Shown here one piece after another: positions 48,880 through 59,500 of a stretch of DNA of 64,000 nt. The translations under genes were made by a program, and so were the position numbers. Each line of letters begins with the position of its first letter. Position 1 is the stretch's first letter. The DNA is taken from NCBI GenBank assembly GCA_904395805.1, contig CAJFNV010000044.1, forward strand, positions 1-64,000, given 5' to 3'. This stretch comes from Candidatus Gallispira edinburgensis. GTDB taxonomy: Bacteria; Bacillota; Clostridia; Lachnospirales; CAG-274. The notes beneath the pieces are model-generated. The model saw only the letters and a program-made list of their open reading frames with translations. It did no database searches and was not told where the DNA came from.

Positions 48880-50565
48880 ATGAATAAAAAAGTTGCGATT
48901 TATATCCGAGTGTCAACAGAGCATCAGATCGACAAAGAAAGTCTGCCTGTGCAGCGTAGAGAACTTATAAATTACTCAAAATATATTTTGAATATTGATA
49001 ATTTTGAAGTATTTGAAGATGCAGGCTATAGTGGAAAGAATACAAACAGACCAGCATTACAAAATATGCTGCATAGAATAGAAATGTATGAGTTTTCACA
49101 TCTGCTTGTATGGAAACTAGACAGAATATCAAGAAACATAATTGTTTTTTCTAAAATGTTTGAACAATTGAAAAAGTATCAGGTAACATTCATAAGCAAA
49201 AATGAACAGTTCGATACGTCAAATGCAATTGGTGAAGCTGTTATAAAATTTATGATGATATTTGCTGAACTTGAAAGAAATCAAACAGCAGAAAGAGTAA
49301 CCAGTGTTATGATGAGTAAAGCTGAAAATGGTGACTGGAACGGAGGTCGAATACCTTTCGGATATGATTACAACAAAGAAGAAAGAACTTTCAGCATAAA
49401 TCAACCGGAAGCTGATATAGTAAGGTTGATTTATAAGTGTTATTTAGAAAACAAAAGTATGACGAAAGTTGCTGACTATTTAAAAGAACATAATATTCTT
49501 AATAGAAATAGTAACAACTTTTCGACAGTTACCGTATCTATAATATTAAACAGCCTATTTTATACAGGCATCTATAGATATAACTACAGAAAAGCAGGAA
49601 ACAGACAAAAAATAAAAAATCAGGATGAATGGATTACAATTAGTGATCATCATCCAGCCATAATAACACTTGAAGAATATGAAAGTGTAAAACAGATCAG
49701 AGAGAAAAACAGAAGGTTTATACGAAGCAACAAGCAAACTATTTACAGAACCCATACACATATTTTCAGTGGGTTGCTTACTTGTATTTGCGGTGGGAAT
49801 ATGGTTGCACACATTGGCTCACAAAGAGCTAATGGATATAGACCATCGACATATTGTTGCCACAACAGGAGCTTTGGGCATAAATGCCAAAACCCATATG
49901 TAAGTGATCCATATCTAGGGAATTTTGTTATGAATTTTATATCAAATATGTATAAAGCATATAACTCCTTTGGAAAAACAACATCATTAGAAACCTTTTC
50001 TAAAAAAATTTTGAAAGGCAAAACATTTGATGATATTGAAAAGGCTGAAGGCTTAAATCTTTTATATGACTGTTTTAAATATAATGACGACAAAAAATCT
50101 GAATTTATTCATGGAGTTATTAATTCTGCTGACTCTCAAAATTATGAATTTTCTAATCAGACAAATATTCTTATGAATGAAAAAAGGAAATACGAAAGAG
50201 CTCTTGAAAGATTAAAAAGCTTGTATTTGTTTTCCGACAATTCAATATCTGAATCTGATTATATAAAAGAAAAAAACATATTAGAGCAAAACATTAAAGT
50301 TATAGTTTCAAAATTAGATGAAAATACTTCAGACGTAAACTTAAATGACAACGAGTTTATAAAACTTGCAAGTTGTTTTCTGATTGAGGAAAAACTTTCT
50401 GACAAACGTGAAATAGATTTTGTAAAATTGGCTACATCTACGGATACCAAAATAATACAAAATTTCATTAATAATATGTTCCAAAACTTTTGTATAAAAA
50501 ACGGTAAAATAATCAGTTTGACATTCAAAAATGGTATAAAAATCAAATTTTTTTATAAAGTGTAG
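48880..50565 (+). CDS. Large serine recombinase (ICE integrase)
   Basis: A 561-residue recombinase read from ATG at 48880, with AAAGGAT nine bases ahead (a GTG at 48871 lies too close to it). The N-terminal resolvase domain is complete: VAIYIRVSTEHQIDKESLPV (catalytic Ser), EDAGYSGKNTNRPALQNML, HLLVWKLDRISRN, FAELERNQTAERV. A Recombinase domain follows (GGRIPFGYDYN ... IILNSLFYTGIYRYNYR), then a zinc ribbon (LTCICGGNMVA ... CCHNRSFGHKC) and a coiled-coil tail. It would excise and integrate the element. Its place at the very end of the ICE, next to queA, is typical. Confidence 0.95.
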   Translation: MNKKVAIYIRVSTEHQIDKESLPVQRRELINYSKYILNIDNFEVFEDAGYSGKNTNRPALQNMLHRIEMYEFSHLLVWKLDRISRNIIVFSKMFEQLKKYQVTFISKNEQFDTSNAIGEAVIKFMMIFAELERNQTAERVTSVMMSKAENGDWNGGRIPFGYDYNKEERTFSINQPEADIVRLIYKCYLENKSMTKVADYLKEHNILNRNSNNFSTVTVSIILNSLFYTGIYRYNYRKAGNRQKIKNQDEWITISDHHPAIITLEEYESVKQIREKNRRFIRSNKQTIYRTHTHIFSGLLTCICGGNMVAHIGSQRANGYRPSTYCCHNRSFGHKCQNPYVSDPYLGNFVMNFISNMYKAYNSFGKTTSLETFSKKILKGKTFDDIEKAEGLNLLYDCFKYNDDKKSEFIHGVINSADSQNYEFSNQTNILMNEKRKYERALERLKSLYLFSDNSISESDYIKEKNILEQNIKVIVSKLDENTSDVNLNDNEFIKLASCFLIEEKLSDKREIDFVKLATSTDTKIIQNFINNMFQNFCIKNGKIISLTFKNGIKIKFFYKV

Positions 50566-50607
50566 TTACATATGTAACCCTCAAACATATGTATTTATGA
50601 GGGTTAC
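50565..50607. other. Dyad-rich right end of the ICE, candidate attR region
   Basis: GTTACATATGTAAC (50565-50578) is a perfect palindrome. GTAACCCTCA (50574-50583) and TGAGGGTTAC (50598-50607) form a stem around AACATATGT. It fills the short gap between the recombinase stop and the queA stop. It may be both a terminator for the convergent genes and a recombinase-binding site. The exact crossover is not visible because the left end is outside the window. Confidence 0.45.
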
Positions 50608-50618
50608 ATATAAATAAA

Positions 50619-51662
50619 TCAAATTTTTTTAATATCCGAAGCTATAAACATAGCATCACCGAAACTAAAAAATCTGTATTTTTCTTCTACAGCTGTTTTA
50701 TAAGCATTGAGAACATTTTCCCTGCCTGCCAGAGCACTTACAAGCATAATCAAAGTAGACTCAGGCAAATGGAAATTAGTTATAAGATTATCAACGATCT
50801 TAAACTTATACCCCGGATATATAAAAATATCAGTCCATCCGCTGCAAGCCTCAATATGCCCATTTTCATCGGCAATTGACTCAAGTGTTCTTGTACTTGT
50901 AGTACCAACGGTAATTATTCTTCCGCCTTTTTCTCTTGTACTGTTTATAAGATCTGCATTTTCCTTATCTATCATATAAAACTCGGAATGCATTTTATGG
51001 TCCATTATATCATCTTCCTTAACGGGACGAAATGTGCCAAGTCCAACATGGAGAGTAAGTCTTGCAATATTTACACCCTTGTTCTTTAACTGATCCATTA
51101 ATTCCGGAGTAAAGTGTAATCCCGCTGTAGGAGCTGCAGCAGACCCTTCATTTTTAGCATATACAGTCTGGTATCTGTTTTTATCTTCAAGCTTTTCATG
51201 TATATAAGGCGGCAGCGGCATTTCTCCAAGCTTATCAAGCAATTCTTCAAAAATTCCTTCATACCTGAATTTCACTATTCTGTTACCGTCATCCAGTACC
51301 TTAACAATTTCAGCCTCAAGTAATCCATTTCCAAACTCAATTACATGCCCGGGTCTTGCCTTTTTCCCCGGATATACAATTGTTTCCCAAGTATCATCTT
51401 CATTTCTTTTTAAAAGCAGGATTTCAACTCTTGAGCCCGTATCCTTTCTTGCTCCTATAAGTCTTGCAGGGAGTACCTTAGTTTCATTTATAACAAGGCA
51501 ATCGCCGAGGTTGATCATATCCACAATATCCCTGAAAACCTTGTGCTGAACTTCTCCCGTTTTTTTATCAAGTACAAGAAGCCTTGAAGCAGATCTGTCT
51601 TTTAATGGTGTCTGAGCTATAAGCTCTTCAGGCAGATCAAAATAAAAATCACTTTTTAACAT
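50619..51662 (-). CDS. queA: S-adenosylmethionine:tRNA ribosyltransferase-isomerase
   Basis: A 347-residue QueA of usual length. It transfers the ribosyl part of AdoMet to preQ1-tRNA in queuosine synthesis. Motifs are [73 protein letters not shown] and [19 protein letters not shown]. The C-terminus after GDAMFIA is a short basic tail next to the ICE boundary. It lies 15 bases after the SpoIID-like gene and is cotranscribed with it. The pathway partner tgt is encoded 9 kb away. Confidence 0.95.
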   Translation of the reverse strand: MLKSDFYFDLPEELIAQTPLKDRSASRLLVLDKKTGEVQHKVFRDIVDMINLGDCLVINETKVLPARLIGARKDTGSRVEILLLKRNEDDTWETIVYPGKKARPGHVIEFGNGLLEAEIVKVLDDGNRIVKFRYEGIFEELLDKLGEMPLPPYIHEKLEDKNRYQTVYAKNEGSAAAPTAGLHFTPELMDQLKNKGVNIARLTLHVGLGTFRPVKEDDIMDHKMHSEFYMIDKENADLINSTREKGGRIITVGTTSTRTLESIADENGHIEACSGWTDIFIYPGYKFKIVDNLITNFHLPESTLIMLVSALAGRENVLNAYKTAVEEKYRFFSFGDAMFIASDIKKI

Positions 51663-51677
51663 AATAACAACCCATCC

Positions 51678-53036
51678 TTACTTTATTTCAACACCTGTGT
51701 AATAAAATTTAAGTATATCTTCAAATGTATAGCCTGCCTCTGCCATACCCTTTGCACCATACTGGCTCATACCAACACTGTGTCCGTTGCCCTTTCCAGT
51801 AAATGTCACAACTCCCGCAGTACCTGTTGTTGTTTCTGCTGATGCATTTTCACTGTTTGCTGCTGCAGTTGTTTCTGCACCGCTTGCAACAGTAAAGTTT
51901 CTTGAAAAAAGGCTTCCGCCGGAAGTAGCAGAAAACGCTGTTCTTATTTCATCCTTTGTCAGCATTTTCTGACCCTTTGAGCCTCTGAATGTAAGACCGG
52001 TCACAATGCCGTTTTTATTATATTCAGCCTCAACCTTAATAACATTACCTATGTTATATCCCCTTGCATTGCACATATCAGTTAATTCACTGTATGTAAA
52101 CTGTCTTGTCCATTCTTTATATTCCTTTTCATATGTATCCTGCTTGCCCTTAAGATAAGGGGTTTCATATCCCCATGCTTCTGCTCCGTCAATAGTTGCA
52201 CCGCCGTCAGATGCAAAATACACAGCTTCTATAAGACTTCCGTCATAGTATATGCAAAGTCCCTTGGTTTCATTTACAGCAGTAATACCTGCTTCTGTCT
52301 CATTTTTAGTACCGTTATAATCCTGACAATGAACGCCGTCACAAAGATCATATATGTCGTGCTTTTCTTTTCCTCTTTCCATATATGTTCTTGCAGCAAC
52401 AGCCTGAGCCTTCTGTGCTTCCTTGCTCCATGATGATGGCATTTCGGAATTTATAACACCATAGAGATACTTTTCTTCATCAATTACATTAACGGCAGTA
52501 AGGGTACTGCCCTGTCTGTATATTTCAATATCATCTCTGTAATAATTATCTCCCACACCTATAATGCCGTCACTTGCATTAACTCTGGCAGGACTGCTTC
52601 CGTCTACAATAAATTTATACTTTCCTTCATAAGCAAATCCCACACAATAGTTTCCTGTGTTTACAGTTGCCTTATTAAGCTTCTTGCCATCGGTCCTTAC
52701 ATAAATGGTCCACCCCTTGTCCGTAAGCGCAACCACACAGTTATACCCCGTATATGCAGGAAGCTTGGCATTTGCCTCGGCATATGTATTGAAATATTCG
52801 CCAATAACATAATAATTGCCTGTTACAGGCTTTATTGTATATGTACCCGCTATAGGATATTTTACACCGTTTCCTATACCAACTCCCATAACACTGTCAT
52901 TTACAGTTACGGAAGCTACATTTTTAAAATTCTTTTCAAGTCCGACTCTGATTGTATCGGCATAAGCATGTACTGTTGTAAAATAACATCCAACAGCAAC
53001 AAAAGCTGTAATAAATAAGCATTTTAATTTTTTCAA
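51678..53036 (-). CDS. SpoIID/LytB-domain secreted protein
   Basis: A 452-residue protein read from the TTG at 53036, six bases after GAGGTG; an ATG far upstream lacks a site. Signal peptide LKKLKCLFITAFVAVGCYF... ends near VHAYA. A repetitive beta region (residues 30-165) precedes the SpoIID domain: YLYGVINSEMPSSWSKEAQK, AQAVAARTYME, then HCQDYNG and VYFASDGGATIDGAEAWG. The C-terminal GNGHSVGMSQYGAKGMAEAG completes the catalytic core of this lytic transglycosylase family. An Ala/Thr-rich insert (about 395-415) is unusual. Confidence 0.9.
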   Translation of the reverse strand: MKKLKCLFITAFVAVGCYFTTVHAYADTIRVGLEKNFKNVASVTVNDSVMGVGIGNGVKYPIAGTYTIKPVTGNYYVIGEYFNTYAEANAKLPAYTGYNCVVALTDKGWTIYVRTDGKKLNKATVNTGNYCVGFAYEGKYKFIVDGSSPARVNASDGIIGVGDNYYRDDIEIYRQGSTLTAVNVIDEEKYLYGVINSEMPSSWSKEAQKAQAVAARTYMERGKEKHDIYDLCDGVHCQDYNGTKNETEAGITAVNETKGLCIYYDGSLIEAVYFASDGGATIDGAEAWGYETPYLKGKQDTYEKEYKEWTRQFTYSELTDMCNARGYNIGNVIKVEAEYNKNGIVTGLTFRGSKGQKMLTKDEIRTAFSATSGGSLFSRNFTVASGAETTAAANSENASAETTTGTAGVVTFTGKGNGHSVGMSQYGAKGMAEAGYTFEDILKFYYTGVEIK

Positions 53037-53174
53037 TAAAATCACCTCATGATATAGTATACAATAATACGACCTTTTTTTCCACAAGCTTTTAAAAAAA
53101 TAATAAAAACGTAACAATTCTGCACTTTTACATATTTTTGCGCCGTATTAATATTACATTTGTAGTATATCATT

Positions 53175-53203
53175 ATTCTACAACATTTATTACCTTTTGT
53201 CAA
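53175..53203 (-). promoter_or_regulatory. Promoter of the spoIID-like/queA operon
   Basis: On the minus strand TTGACA (53203-53198), 17 bases, TAGAAT (53180-53175), near-consensus sigma-A. It lies about 140 bases before the TTG start. Confidence 0.75.
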
Positions 53204-53259
53204 TCAGAGCTTTTTATCTATGTTAAAAATTCCGATATCTATTCCCTCAACACAAAAAC

Positions 53260-53282
53260 ACCCGGGTAAAATTCACCCGGGC
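53260..53282 (-). terminator. Intrinsic terminator
   Basis: CCCGGGT pairs with ACCCGGG around GAATTTT, followed on the minus strand by TGTTTTTGT. It ends transcription of the Cu-amine-oxidase-N-domain gene. Confidence 0.85.
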
Positions 53283-53291
53283 ATATTTTAT

Positions 53292-54710
53292 TTATAAATC
53301 TATTCCATATTTATCAGCAAAAATTTCAACTCTCTTATTGCTTCTTTCAAGAAGTATAAGTCCTCCCCTGTAATAATCTATACTCTCCTTATCACTCTGA
53401 TTAAGGTCATAATATGTCTTTGCCTCTGTAATACGGGAATATTCATATTGCTGCTGTGATGTGAAATCACCGGAATATCCGCTTATTGCCTGATCGTAAT
53501 CATTATGCCTTTCAAGGGCATCATAATAAGCATCTCTCACCTGTACAATATCCACAGAAGAATATACATCGTTATTTACTGTAACGTTGTATTGCTTCAT
53601 ATCTTCTCCGATATCAATATTAAGTCCTTCAGCCATAGCACCAAGCTCTGCACTTATTCCGTTGATTAAAATTGCATATGTATATGTATTTTCGGGATAT
53701 TCTTCCATGGTTTTGTGCAAATCCGCTTCTCTGTTAATTAAATCAGTAAAAATCACCTGATTTGAGCTGTTCATTTTATCTGTATTTTCCTGAATCTTTT
53801 GCGAAAACACATTAAAGGTATTAAGCATATAAATAGCAGTATCTTCATCCATACCTGCCGCCTCATCTGAATATCCGTTATAAGGTTCATCTATAATAGT
53901 TGAAAATCCCCCGTCTGTATTGAAAGGAACAGGATTTACGTAATAAACAGCACTAACTGCCATGTCTGTACTCACATCAGGTGCTGATACATCTGCACCA
54001 ATGCCAAGTTCATAAGCCAGAGCATTCATATCATCTGTAAGGCTGTTTATATATTCAATATCTTCTGCTGTATATGTATTGATATCTTTATTGCTTGTGT
54101 ACTCAAAATATTTATTATCAATTTCTGAATATCTTTCCAAATACTCAAGCTGCTGTTCAAGAGGCATATCAAGAATTGCGTCATTAACAATTCTCTCTGC
54201 CTCCGAAAATCTGTCCGTTGCCTCAAAATAGCTGTCAACATATTCACTTCCTGTAAATGTACTTTCATTTTCATAGATATTAACAGTCTTTGTATTTGCA
54301 TCCCAGTCGGCATTGTAGCCAAAAAGCTCACTTATAAAAGCAATAGGGACCATTGTCCTGTTATTTATGATAACAGGTGTTGCATCAATTTCCATAGAAG
54401 CACTTTCCCCGTCCATTTCAGCAGTCACAACGTTACTTCCTACATTTAAATATAAACTTGCTCCGCCCTGACTTATAACAACGGTTTTTGTTTCATCTAT
54501 CCAGTCAACATCACATTCAAATGTTTCAGCAATAACTCTTATAGGAACAACTGTTCTGCTGTTGTAAATTACAGCAGGTTGATCTGTACTTACGCTTTGA
54601 CCGTTAATAAGCAGATTTACAGGAGTATACTCTTCGGCATATGACGAAACTCCGCTTACCAATAAGATAGCTGCAGCAATTAAAGAAATAAACATCTTCA
54701 TCTTCTTCAT
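53292..54710 (-). CDS. Secreted protein with copper amine oxidase N-terminal domains
   Basis: A 472-residue protein. Signal peptide (MKKMKMFISLIAAAILLVSG ... YAEE). Two tandem Cu_amine_oxidN1-type modules cover about residues 30-150 (INGQSVSTDQPAVIYNSRTV with VPIRVIAETFECDVDW; VIINNRTMVPIAFISELFGY with NADWDANTKTV). The rest (150-472) is helical, acidic and unrecognised. The name is historical: such modules are wall or substrate-binding in Firmicutes, without amine oxidase activity. It stands alone with its own terminator. AGGGAGGTA precedes the ATG. Confidence 0.85.
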   Translation of the reverse strand: MKKMKMFISLIAAAILLVSGVSSYAEEYTPVNLLINGQSVSTDQPAVIYNSRTVVPIRVIAETFECDVDWIDETKTVVISQGGASLYLNVGSNVVTAEMDGESASMEIDATPVIINNRTMVPIAFISELFGYNADWDANTKTVNIYENESTFTGSEYVDSYFEATDRFSEAERIVNDAILDMPLEQQLEYLERYSEIDNKYFEYTSNKDINTYTAEDIEYINSLTDDMNALAYELGIGADVSAPDVSTDMAVSAVYYVNPVPFNTDGGFSTIIDEPYNGYSDEAAGMDEDTAIYMLNTFNVFSQKIQENTDKMNSSNQVIFTDLINREADLHKTMEEYPENTYTYAILINGISAELGAMAEGLNIDIGEDMKQYNVTVNNDVYSSVDIVQVRDAYYDALERHNDYDQAISGYSGDFTSQQQYEYSRITEAKTYYDLNQSDKESIDYYRGGLILLERSNKRVEIFADKYGIDL

Positions 54711-54995
54711 AAAAATACCTCCCTGTAAATATCATTTAATACATTTCCACCCTATATCTGTAAATTAATTATATCAATTACAGCTTAATAAATCAATACA
54801 TTATAAAAAAAGAGCCGCCGTAAACACAGCAGCTCTCATAAATATATTATCAAAACTTCGTTTTGATTGCTGTGTTCCACAGCCGCCCTGCTAAACAGGG
54901 CTAATATAATACCTCGGCTGACGCCTCGGTGACTTTTTGCACAAAATTGAAAGCAAGCTTTCATTTTGTTGCTCATAAGTCATATTATATCAATA
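54711..54995. other. Intergenic region with hairpin cluster downstream of gap
   Basis: No gene is seen. Reading from gap, hairpins include GAAAGC/GCTTTC near 54955, CCGAGG/CCTCGG near 54920, AGCCCTG/CAGGGC near 54895 and CAAAAC/GTTTTG near 54860. They end in a terminator (54804-54836: AGAGCYGC/GCGGCTCT then a T-run on the minus strand). These look like stacked short intergenic repeats. Confidence 0.55.
54804..54836 (-). terminator. Terminator downstream of gap
   Basis: AGAGCTGC and GCGGCTCT pair around TGTGTTTAC, followed by seven T on the minus strand. Confidence 0.75.
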
Positions 54996-56003
54996 TCAGC
55001 CTAATTCAGCAAAGTACTTGATTGTTCTAACCATCTGGCTAGTGTATGAGTTTTCATTATCATACCAAGAAACAACCTGAACTTCGTATAAATCATCAGC
55101 AATCTTATTAACCATTGTCTGAGTTGCATCAAATAATGAACCATAAGTGATACCGATAATATCAGAAGATACGATCTCATCCTCATTGTAACCGAAAGAA
55201 TCAGAAGCAGCAGCCTTCATAGCAGCATTGATACCTTCAACAGTTACATCAGTACCCTTAACAACAGCTGTAAGGATAGTTGTAGAACCTGTAGGAACAG
55301 GAACTCTCTGAGCAGAACCGATTAACTTACCGTTTAACTCAGGAATAACTAAGCCGATAGCCTTAGCAGCACCTGTTGAGTTAGGAACGATGTTAACAGC
55401 AGCAGCTCTTGATCTTCTTAAGTCACCCTTTCTCTGAGGGCCGTCAAGAGTCATCTGGTCACCAGTGTAAGCATGAATTGTTGACATGATACCAGCCTGA
55501 ATAGGAGCATAGTCATTAAGAGCCTTAGCCATAGGTGCTAAACAGTTAGTAGTACAAGAAGCTGCAGATATGATCTTGTCATCAGCAGTCAATGTATTTT
55601 CGTTTACGCTGTATACGATTGTTGGTAAGTCATTACCTGCAGGAGCAGAAATAACAACCTTCTTAGCACCTGCTGTAATATGAGCAGAAGCCTTATCCTT
55701 AGATGTATAGAAACCTGTACACTCAAGTACAACATCTACATCTAACTGACCCCAAGGAAGCTTAGAAGCATCAGCCTCTTTGTAAATTTCGATTTCCTTG
55801 CCGTTTACTACGATAGAAGATTCCTTAGCTTCAACAGTACCATCGAACTTACCCTGAGTTGAATCATACTTTAATAAGTGAGCTAAAACCTTAGGTGCAG
55901 TTAAGTCGTTGATAGCAACAACTTCGTAACCATCAGCAGCAAACATCTGTCTGAAAGCAAGTCTACCAATACGACCAAAACCATTAATAGCAACTTTAAC
56001 CAT
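54996..56003 (-). CDS. gap: Glyceraldehyde-3-phosphate dehydrogenase
   Basis: A 335-residue enzyme of glycolysis. It oxidises and phosphorylates glyceraldehyde 3-phosphate with NAD. The Rossmann start is [20 protein letters not shown]; the catalytic Cys lies in [38 protein letters not shown] is conserved. The C-terminus is [36 protein letters not shown] precedes the ATG. Codon use and base composition are richer in G/C than the ICE, as expected for a highly expressed chromosomal gene. It is monocistronic, with its own promoter and terminator. Confidence 0.97.
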   Translation of the reverse strand: MVKVAINGFGRIGRLAFRQMFAADGYEVVAINDLTAPKVLAHLLKYDSTQGKFDGTVEAKESSIVVNGKEIEIYKEADASKLPWGQLDVDVVLECTGFYTSKDKASAHITAGAKKVVISAPAGNDLPTIVYSVNENTLTADDKIISAASCTTNCLAPMAKALNDYAPIQAGIMSTIHAYTGDQMTLDGPQRKGDLRRSRAAAVNIVPNSTGAAKAIGLVIPELNGKLIGSAQRVPVPTGSTTILTAVVKGTDVTVEGINAAMKAAASDSFGYNEDEIVSSDIIGITYGSLFDATQTMVNKIADDLYEVQVVSWYDNENSYTSQMVRTIKYFAELG

Positions 56004-56101
56004 TTTTGTTTCCTCCTAAAAATAAAATTAGAATTTTGGTTTGAATGTTATAAATATAACAATCTTCGGTGACAGTTATATTTAAACATCTGCTGTTTAT
56101 T

Positions 56102-56129
56102 ATTATAACACAATTTTCATCTGCTTCAA
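56102..56129 (-). promoter_or_regulatory. Promoter of gap
   Basis: On the minus strand TTGAAG (56129-56124), 16 bases, TATAAT (56107-56102). The leader of about 95 bases to the ATG holds an AAATATAAC/GTTATATTT hairpin. Confidence 0.65.
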
Positions 56130-56276
56130 ACAATTTTTTTCAAAATTGATGTAAAATTTTTATATTTATCATTATTTTACAAATTTTACAAAATTATAAC
56201 AATAAATTTGTATATAATTACTATACAGATTTACACTTAATAATATATCCCATATAAAGTCCCATTATTCAAAAAA

Positions 56277-56306
56277 ACTTGCCGCAGATCAAGTTCTGCG
56301 GCAAGT
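56277..56306 (-). terminator. Terminator downstream of purL
   Basis: ACTTGCCGCAGA pairs perfectly with TCTGCGGCAAGT around a five-base loop, followed by a T-run on the minus strand. It ends the tgt-purL transcript. Confidence 0.88.
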
Positions 56307-56344
56307 AACAAATAAAGGTTCGACAATTTTTAGTATGGTTCTTT

Positions 56345-56545
56345 TTATTATATATGTTTCATGCGCCCGTACTGGCTCCCTTGTAAGGCAATGCTGTCAA
56401 CTTAAGGATTAACATAAACCTAACTGTTCAAAAAGGCGGCGTGTCCGCCCTCTTGGCTCCTTTTGTAAGGGAGCTGTCTGTTCAAATCAGTAAAACTGAT
56501 TTGAACAGACTGAGGGTTTTCCGTTAAACCACACAATTTGGCAAA
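56345..56545. repeat. Dispersed intergenic repeat with hairpins
   Basis: It contains GGCTCCTTTTGTAAGGGAGC, then TGTTCAAATCAG/CTGATTTGAACA (a perfect 12-bp stem), then GACTGAGGG; a partial second unit with GGCTCCCTTGTAAGGCAA lies at about 56371. Similar hairpin repeats are common in Clostridia intergenic DNA. It lies in the purL 3' untranslated region. No gene is seen in this stretch. Confidence 0.55.
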
Positions 56546-56558
56546 GAACCCAAATAAA

Positions 56559-59500
56559 TTATAATTTAAAATATTCAACACCGGAAAGGAAAATCTTCTG
56601 ATCCTTTTCGCCCGGAACATTGATAAATACTCCCTCTCCTCTTCTTTCAGAGTGTCCCATCTTACCAAGAACTCTGCCGTCAGGGCTTGTAATACCCTCA
56701 ATAGCGTATACAGAGCCGTTTGGATTATACTTAATATCATAAGTAGGCTGTCCCATTTCATTTACATACTGTGTTGCGATCTGACCGTTTTCAGCCAATG
56801 CTTTAATAGTTTCTGCATCTGCCATAAATCTTCCTTCACCATGTGAAAATGCGACCCTGTGCACCTGTCCCACAGCTGTATTCCAGAGCCATGGTGACTT
56901 GTTTGAAATGATCTTTGTATCAGCAAGGCAGGATACATGGCGGCCTATTGTGTTAAATGTAAGTGTAGGTGAATTTTCTTCCATATCCCTTATTTCACCA
57001 TAAGGCACAAGTCCAAGCTTAATAAGAGCCTGGAAACCGTTACAAATACCCAGCATAAGACCATCTCTGTTCTTAAGAAGGTTCATTGTAGCTTCCATTA
57101 CCTTAGGATTTCTAAATACGGCAGCTATAAACTTACCTGAACCTTCAGGCTCATCACCTGCTGAAAATCCGCCCGGGATCATAATGATCTGGCTGTTGTT
57201 GATCATTTCAACCATTTTATCTATACTTTCTTCAAGCCATTCATTTTTAAGGTTACTTATTACAAGAGTATCTGCAACAGCACCTGCATTTTCAAAGGCT
57301 TTCTTTGTATCATATTCACAGTTTGTTCCCGGGAATACAGGTATAAATACTCTGGGGGCTGCAATTCCCTTTCCTGAATGCTTTTTAACTGCAATTTCAA
57401 AAGGCTTTAACTCTATATTTCTTTCATCAAAACTGCTGTAATATTTAGTAGGGAATATTCTTTCAAGAGGCTTGAACCATGTTCTCTTCGCCTCATCAAT
57501 TGTAATTACCTCACCATTTGCCTTCAAACTTTCTTCTTCTGTAGTTACACCAATAACCTTATAATTACAGCCTTTAAGTAATTCAGCAATGGTTTCATTG
57601 TCATAAGGCATTTCAAGTATAAATGAGCCGTAGCTGTAGTTAAATAAATCATCATCATTAATTTCAGCACCGATATCGTTACCAAATGCCATCTTGCTCA
57701 CAGCAGCAGCCACACCGCCTACACCTATAGTAGCAGCTGAAATTATCTTCTTTTCCTTAATAAGCTTGCTTACTGTCTTAAAGTTCTTTATAAGCTCATC
57801 AAAATCAGGCATATCATTTTCATCATAATTTGTAACAAGCTTTACTATAGAACTTTCAATTGTCTTGAACTCGGGAGAAATAACAGTATTAATATCAGAC
57901 ACATCAACTGCAAAAGAAACAAGTGTAGGAGGTACATCCAGATTCATAAATGTACCTGACATACTGTCCTTTCCTCCTATTGAAGCAGTACCAAGCTTCA
58001 TCTGAGCAACTAAAGCACCAAGAAGAGAGCTGAAAGGTTTGCCCCATCTTGTTGGATCCTCACCAAGTCTTTCAAAATACTCCTGGAAAGTAAGTCTGCA
58101 TGAATCATAATTTCCCCCTGTTGCAACTATTTTTGCAACTGATTCAACAACTGCATAGAGAGCGCCGTGGAAAGGACTCCACTTTGCAACCTTAGGATTA
58201 TATCCGTAACTCATAAGAGTAGCTGTAGTTGTATCACCCTCAAGTACAGGAACTTTCGCAGCCATTGCCTCAATAGGTGTAAGCTGATTTTTACCGCCGA
58301 AAGGCATAAGTACCGTACCTGCACCTATAGTTGAGTCAAATCTTTCTGATAAACCTTTCTGACATGCTACATTCAAATCAGAAAGTACATTAAGCCATTT
58401 TTCCTTTATATTACCTGATGTTTCAATTCCGGCAGGCTTTTCACCGGGAGCCTCAACAGCAGCTTCTGCATACTGTGCAGCACCGTTTGTATCAAGGAAA
58501 TCTCTTGAAATATTTACTATGTCATTACCGTTCCAGAACATTTTAAGACGTCTGTCATCTGTAACCTCTGCAACAGCTGTAGCTTCAAGATTTTCTTCAT
58601 TTGCAAATTTAATAAATTTATCAACATTTTCCTTGTCAACTACAACAGCCATTCTTTCCTGTGATTCTGAAATCGCAAGCTCTGTACCGTCAAGACCTTC
58701 ATACTTCTTAGGTACCAGATCAAGATTTATTTCAAGACCTTCCGCAAGTTCACCTATAGCAACGGAAACACCGCCTGCACCAAAGTCATTACATCTCTTT
58801 ATCATTCTGCTTACTTCAGGATTTCTGAAAAGTCGCTGTATCTTTCTTTCAGTTGGTGCATTACCCTTCTGTACTTCGGCACCGCAAGTGTGTATTGATT
58901 CCTCTGTATGCTCTTTAGATGAGCCTGTTGCACCGCCGCAGCCGTCTCTTCCAGTTCTTCCTCCTGTAAGAATGATTATATCGCCCTTTTCAGGTCTTTT
59001 TCTTATAACATCACATTTCTTTGCCGCTGCAATTACAGCACCGATCTCCATTCTCTTTGCCACATAGCCCTCATCATATATTTCAGCAACCTGACCTGTT
59101 GCAAGACCTATCTGATTGCCGTATGAGCTGTAACCGTGAGCCGCAGAACGCACAAGCTTTGACTGTGGCAGCTTACCCGGAATAGTATCCTGTACAGGGA
59201 CGGTAGGATCTCCCGCACCAGTTACTCTCATAGCCTGATATACATAGCTTCTGCCTGAAAGGGGATCTCTTATACATCCGCCGATACATGTTGCAGCACC
59301 ACCGAATGGCTCAATTTCAGTAGGATGATTATGAGTTTCATTCTTGAACATTATAAGGTAATCCTCTGTTCTTCCGTCAATGTCAACAGGCACTACAATA
59401 CTGCAGGCATTTATTTCCTCTGACTCATCAAAGTTGTCAAGCTTACCCTGTGCCTTTAATGCTCTCATACCCATTGTTGCAATATCCATAAGGCACTGAG

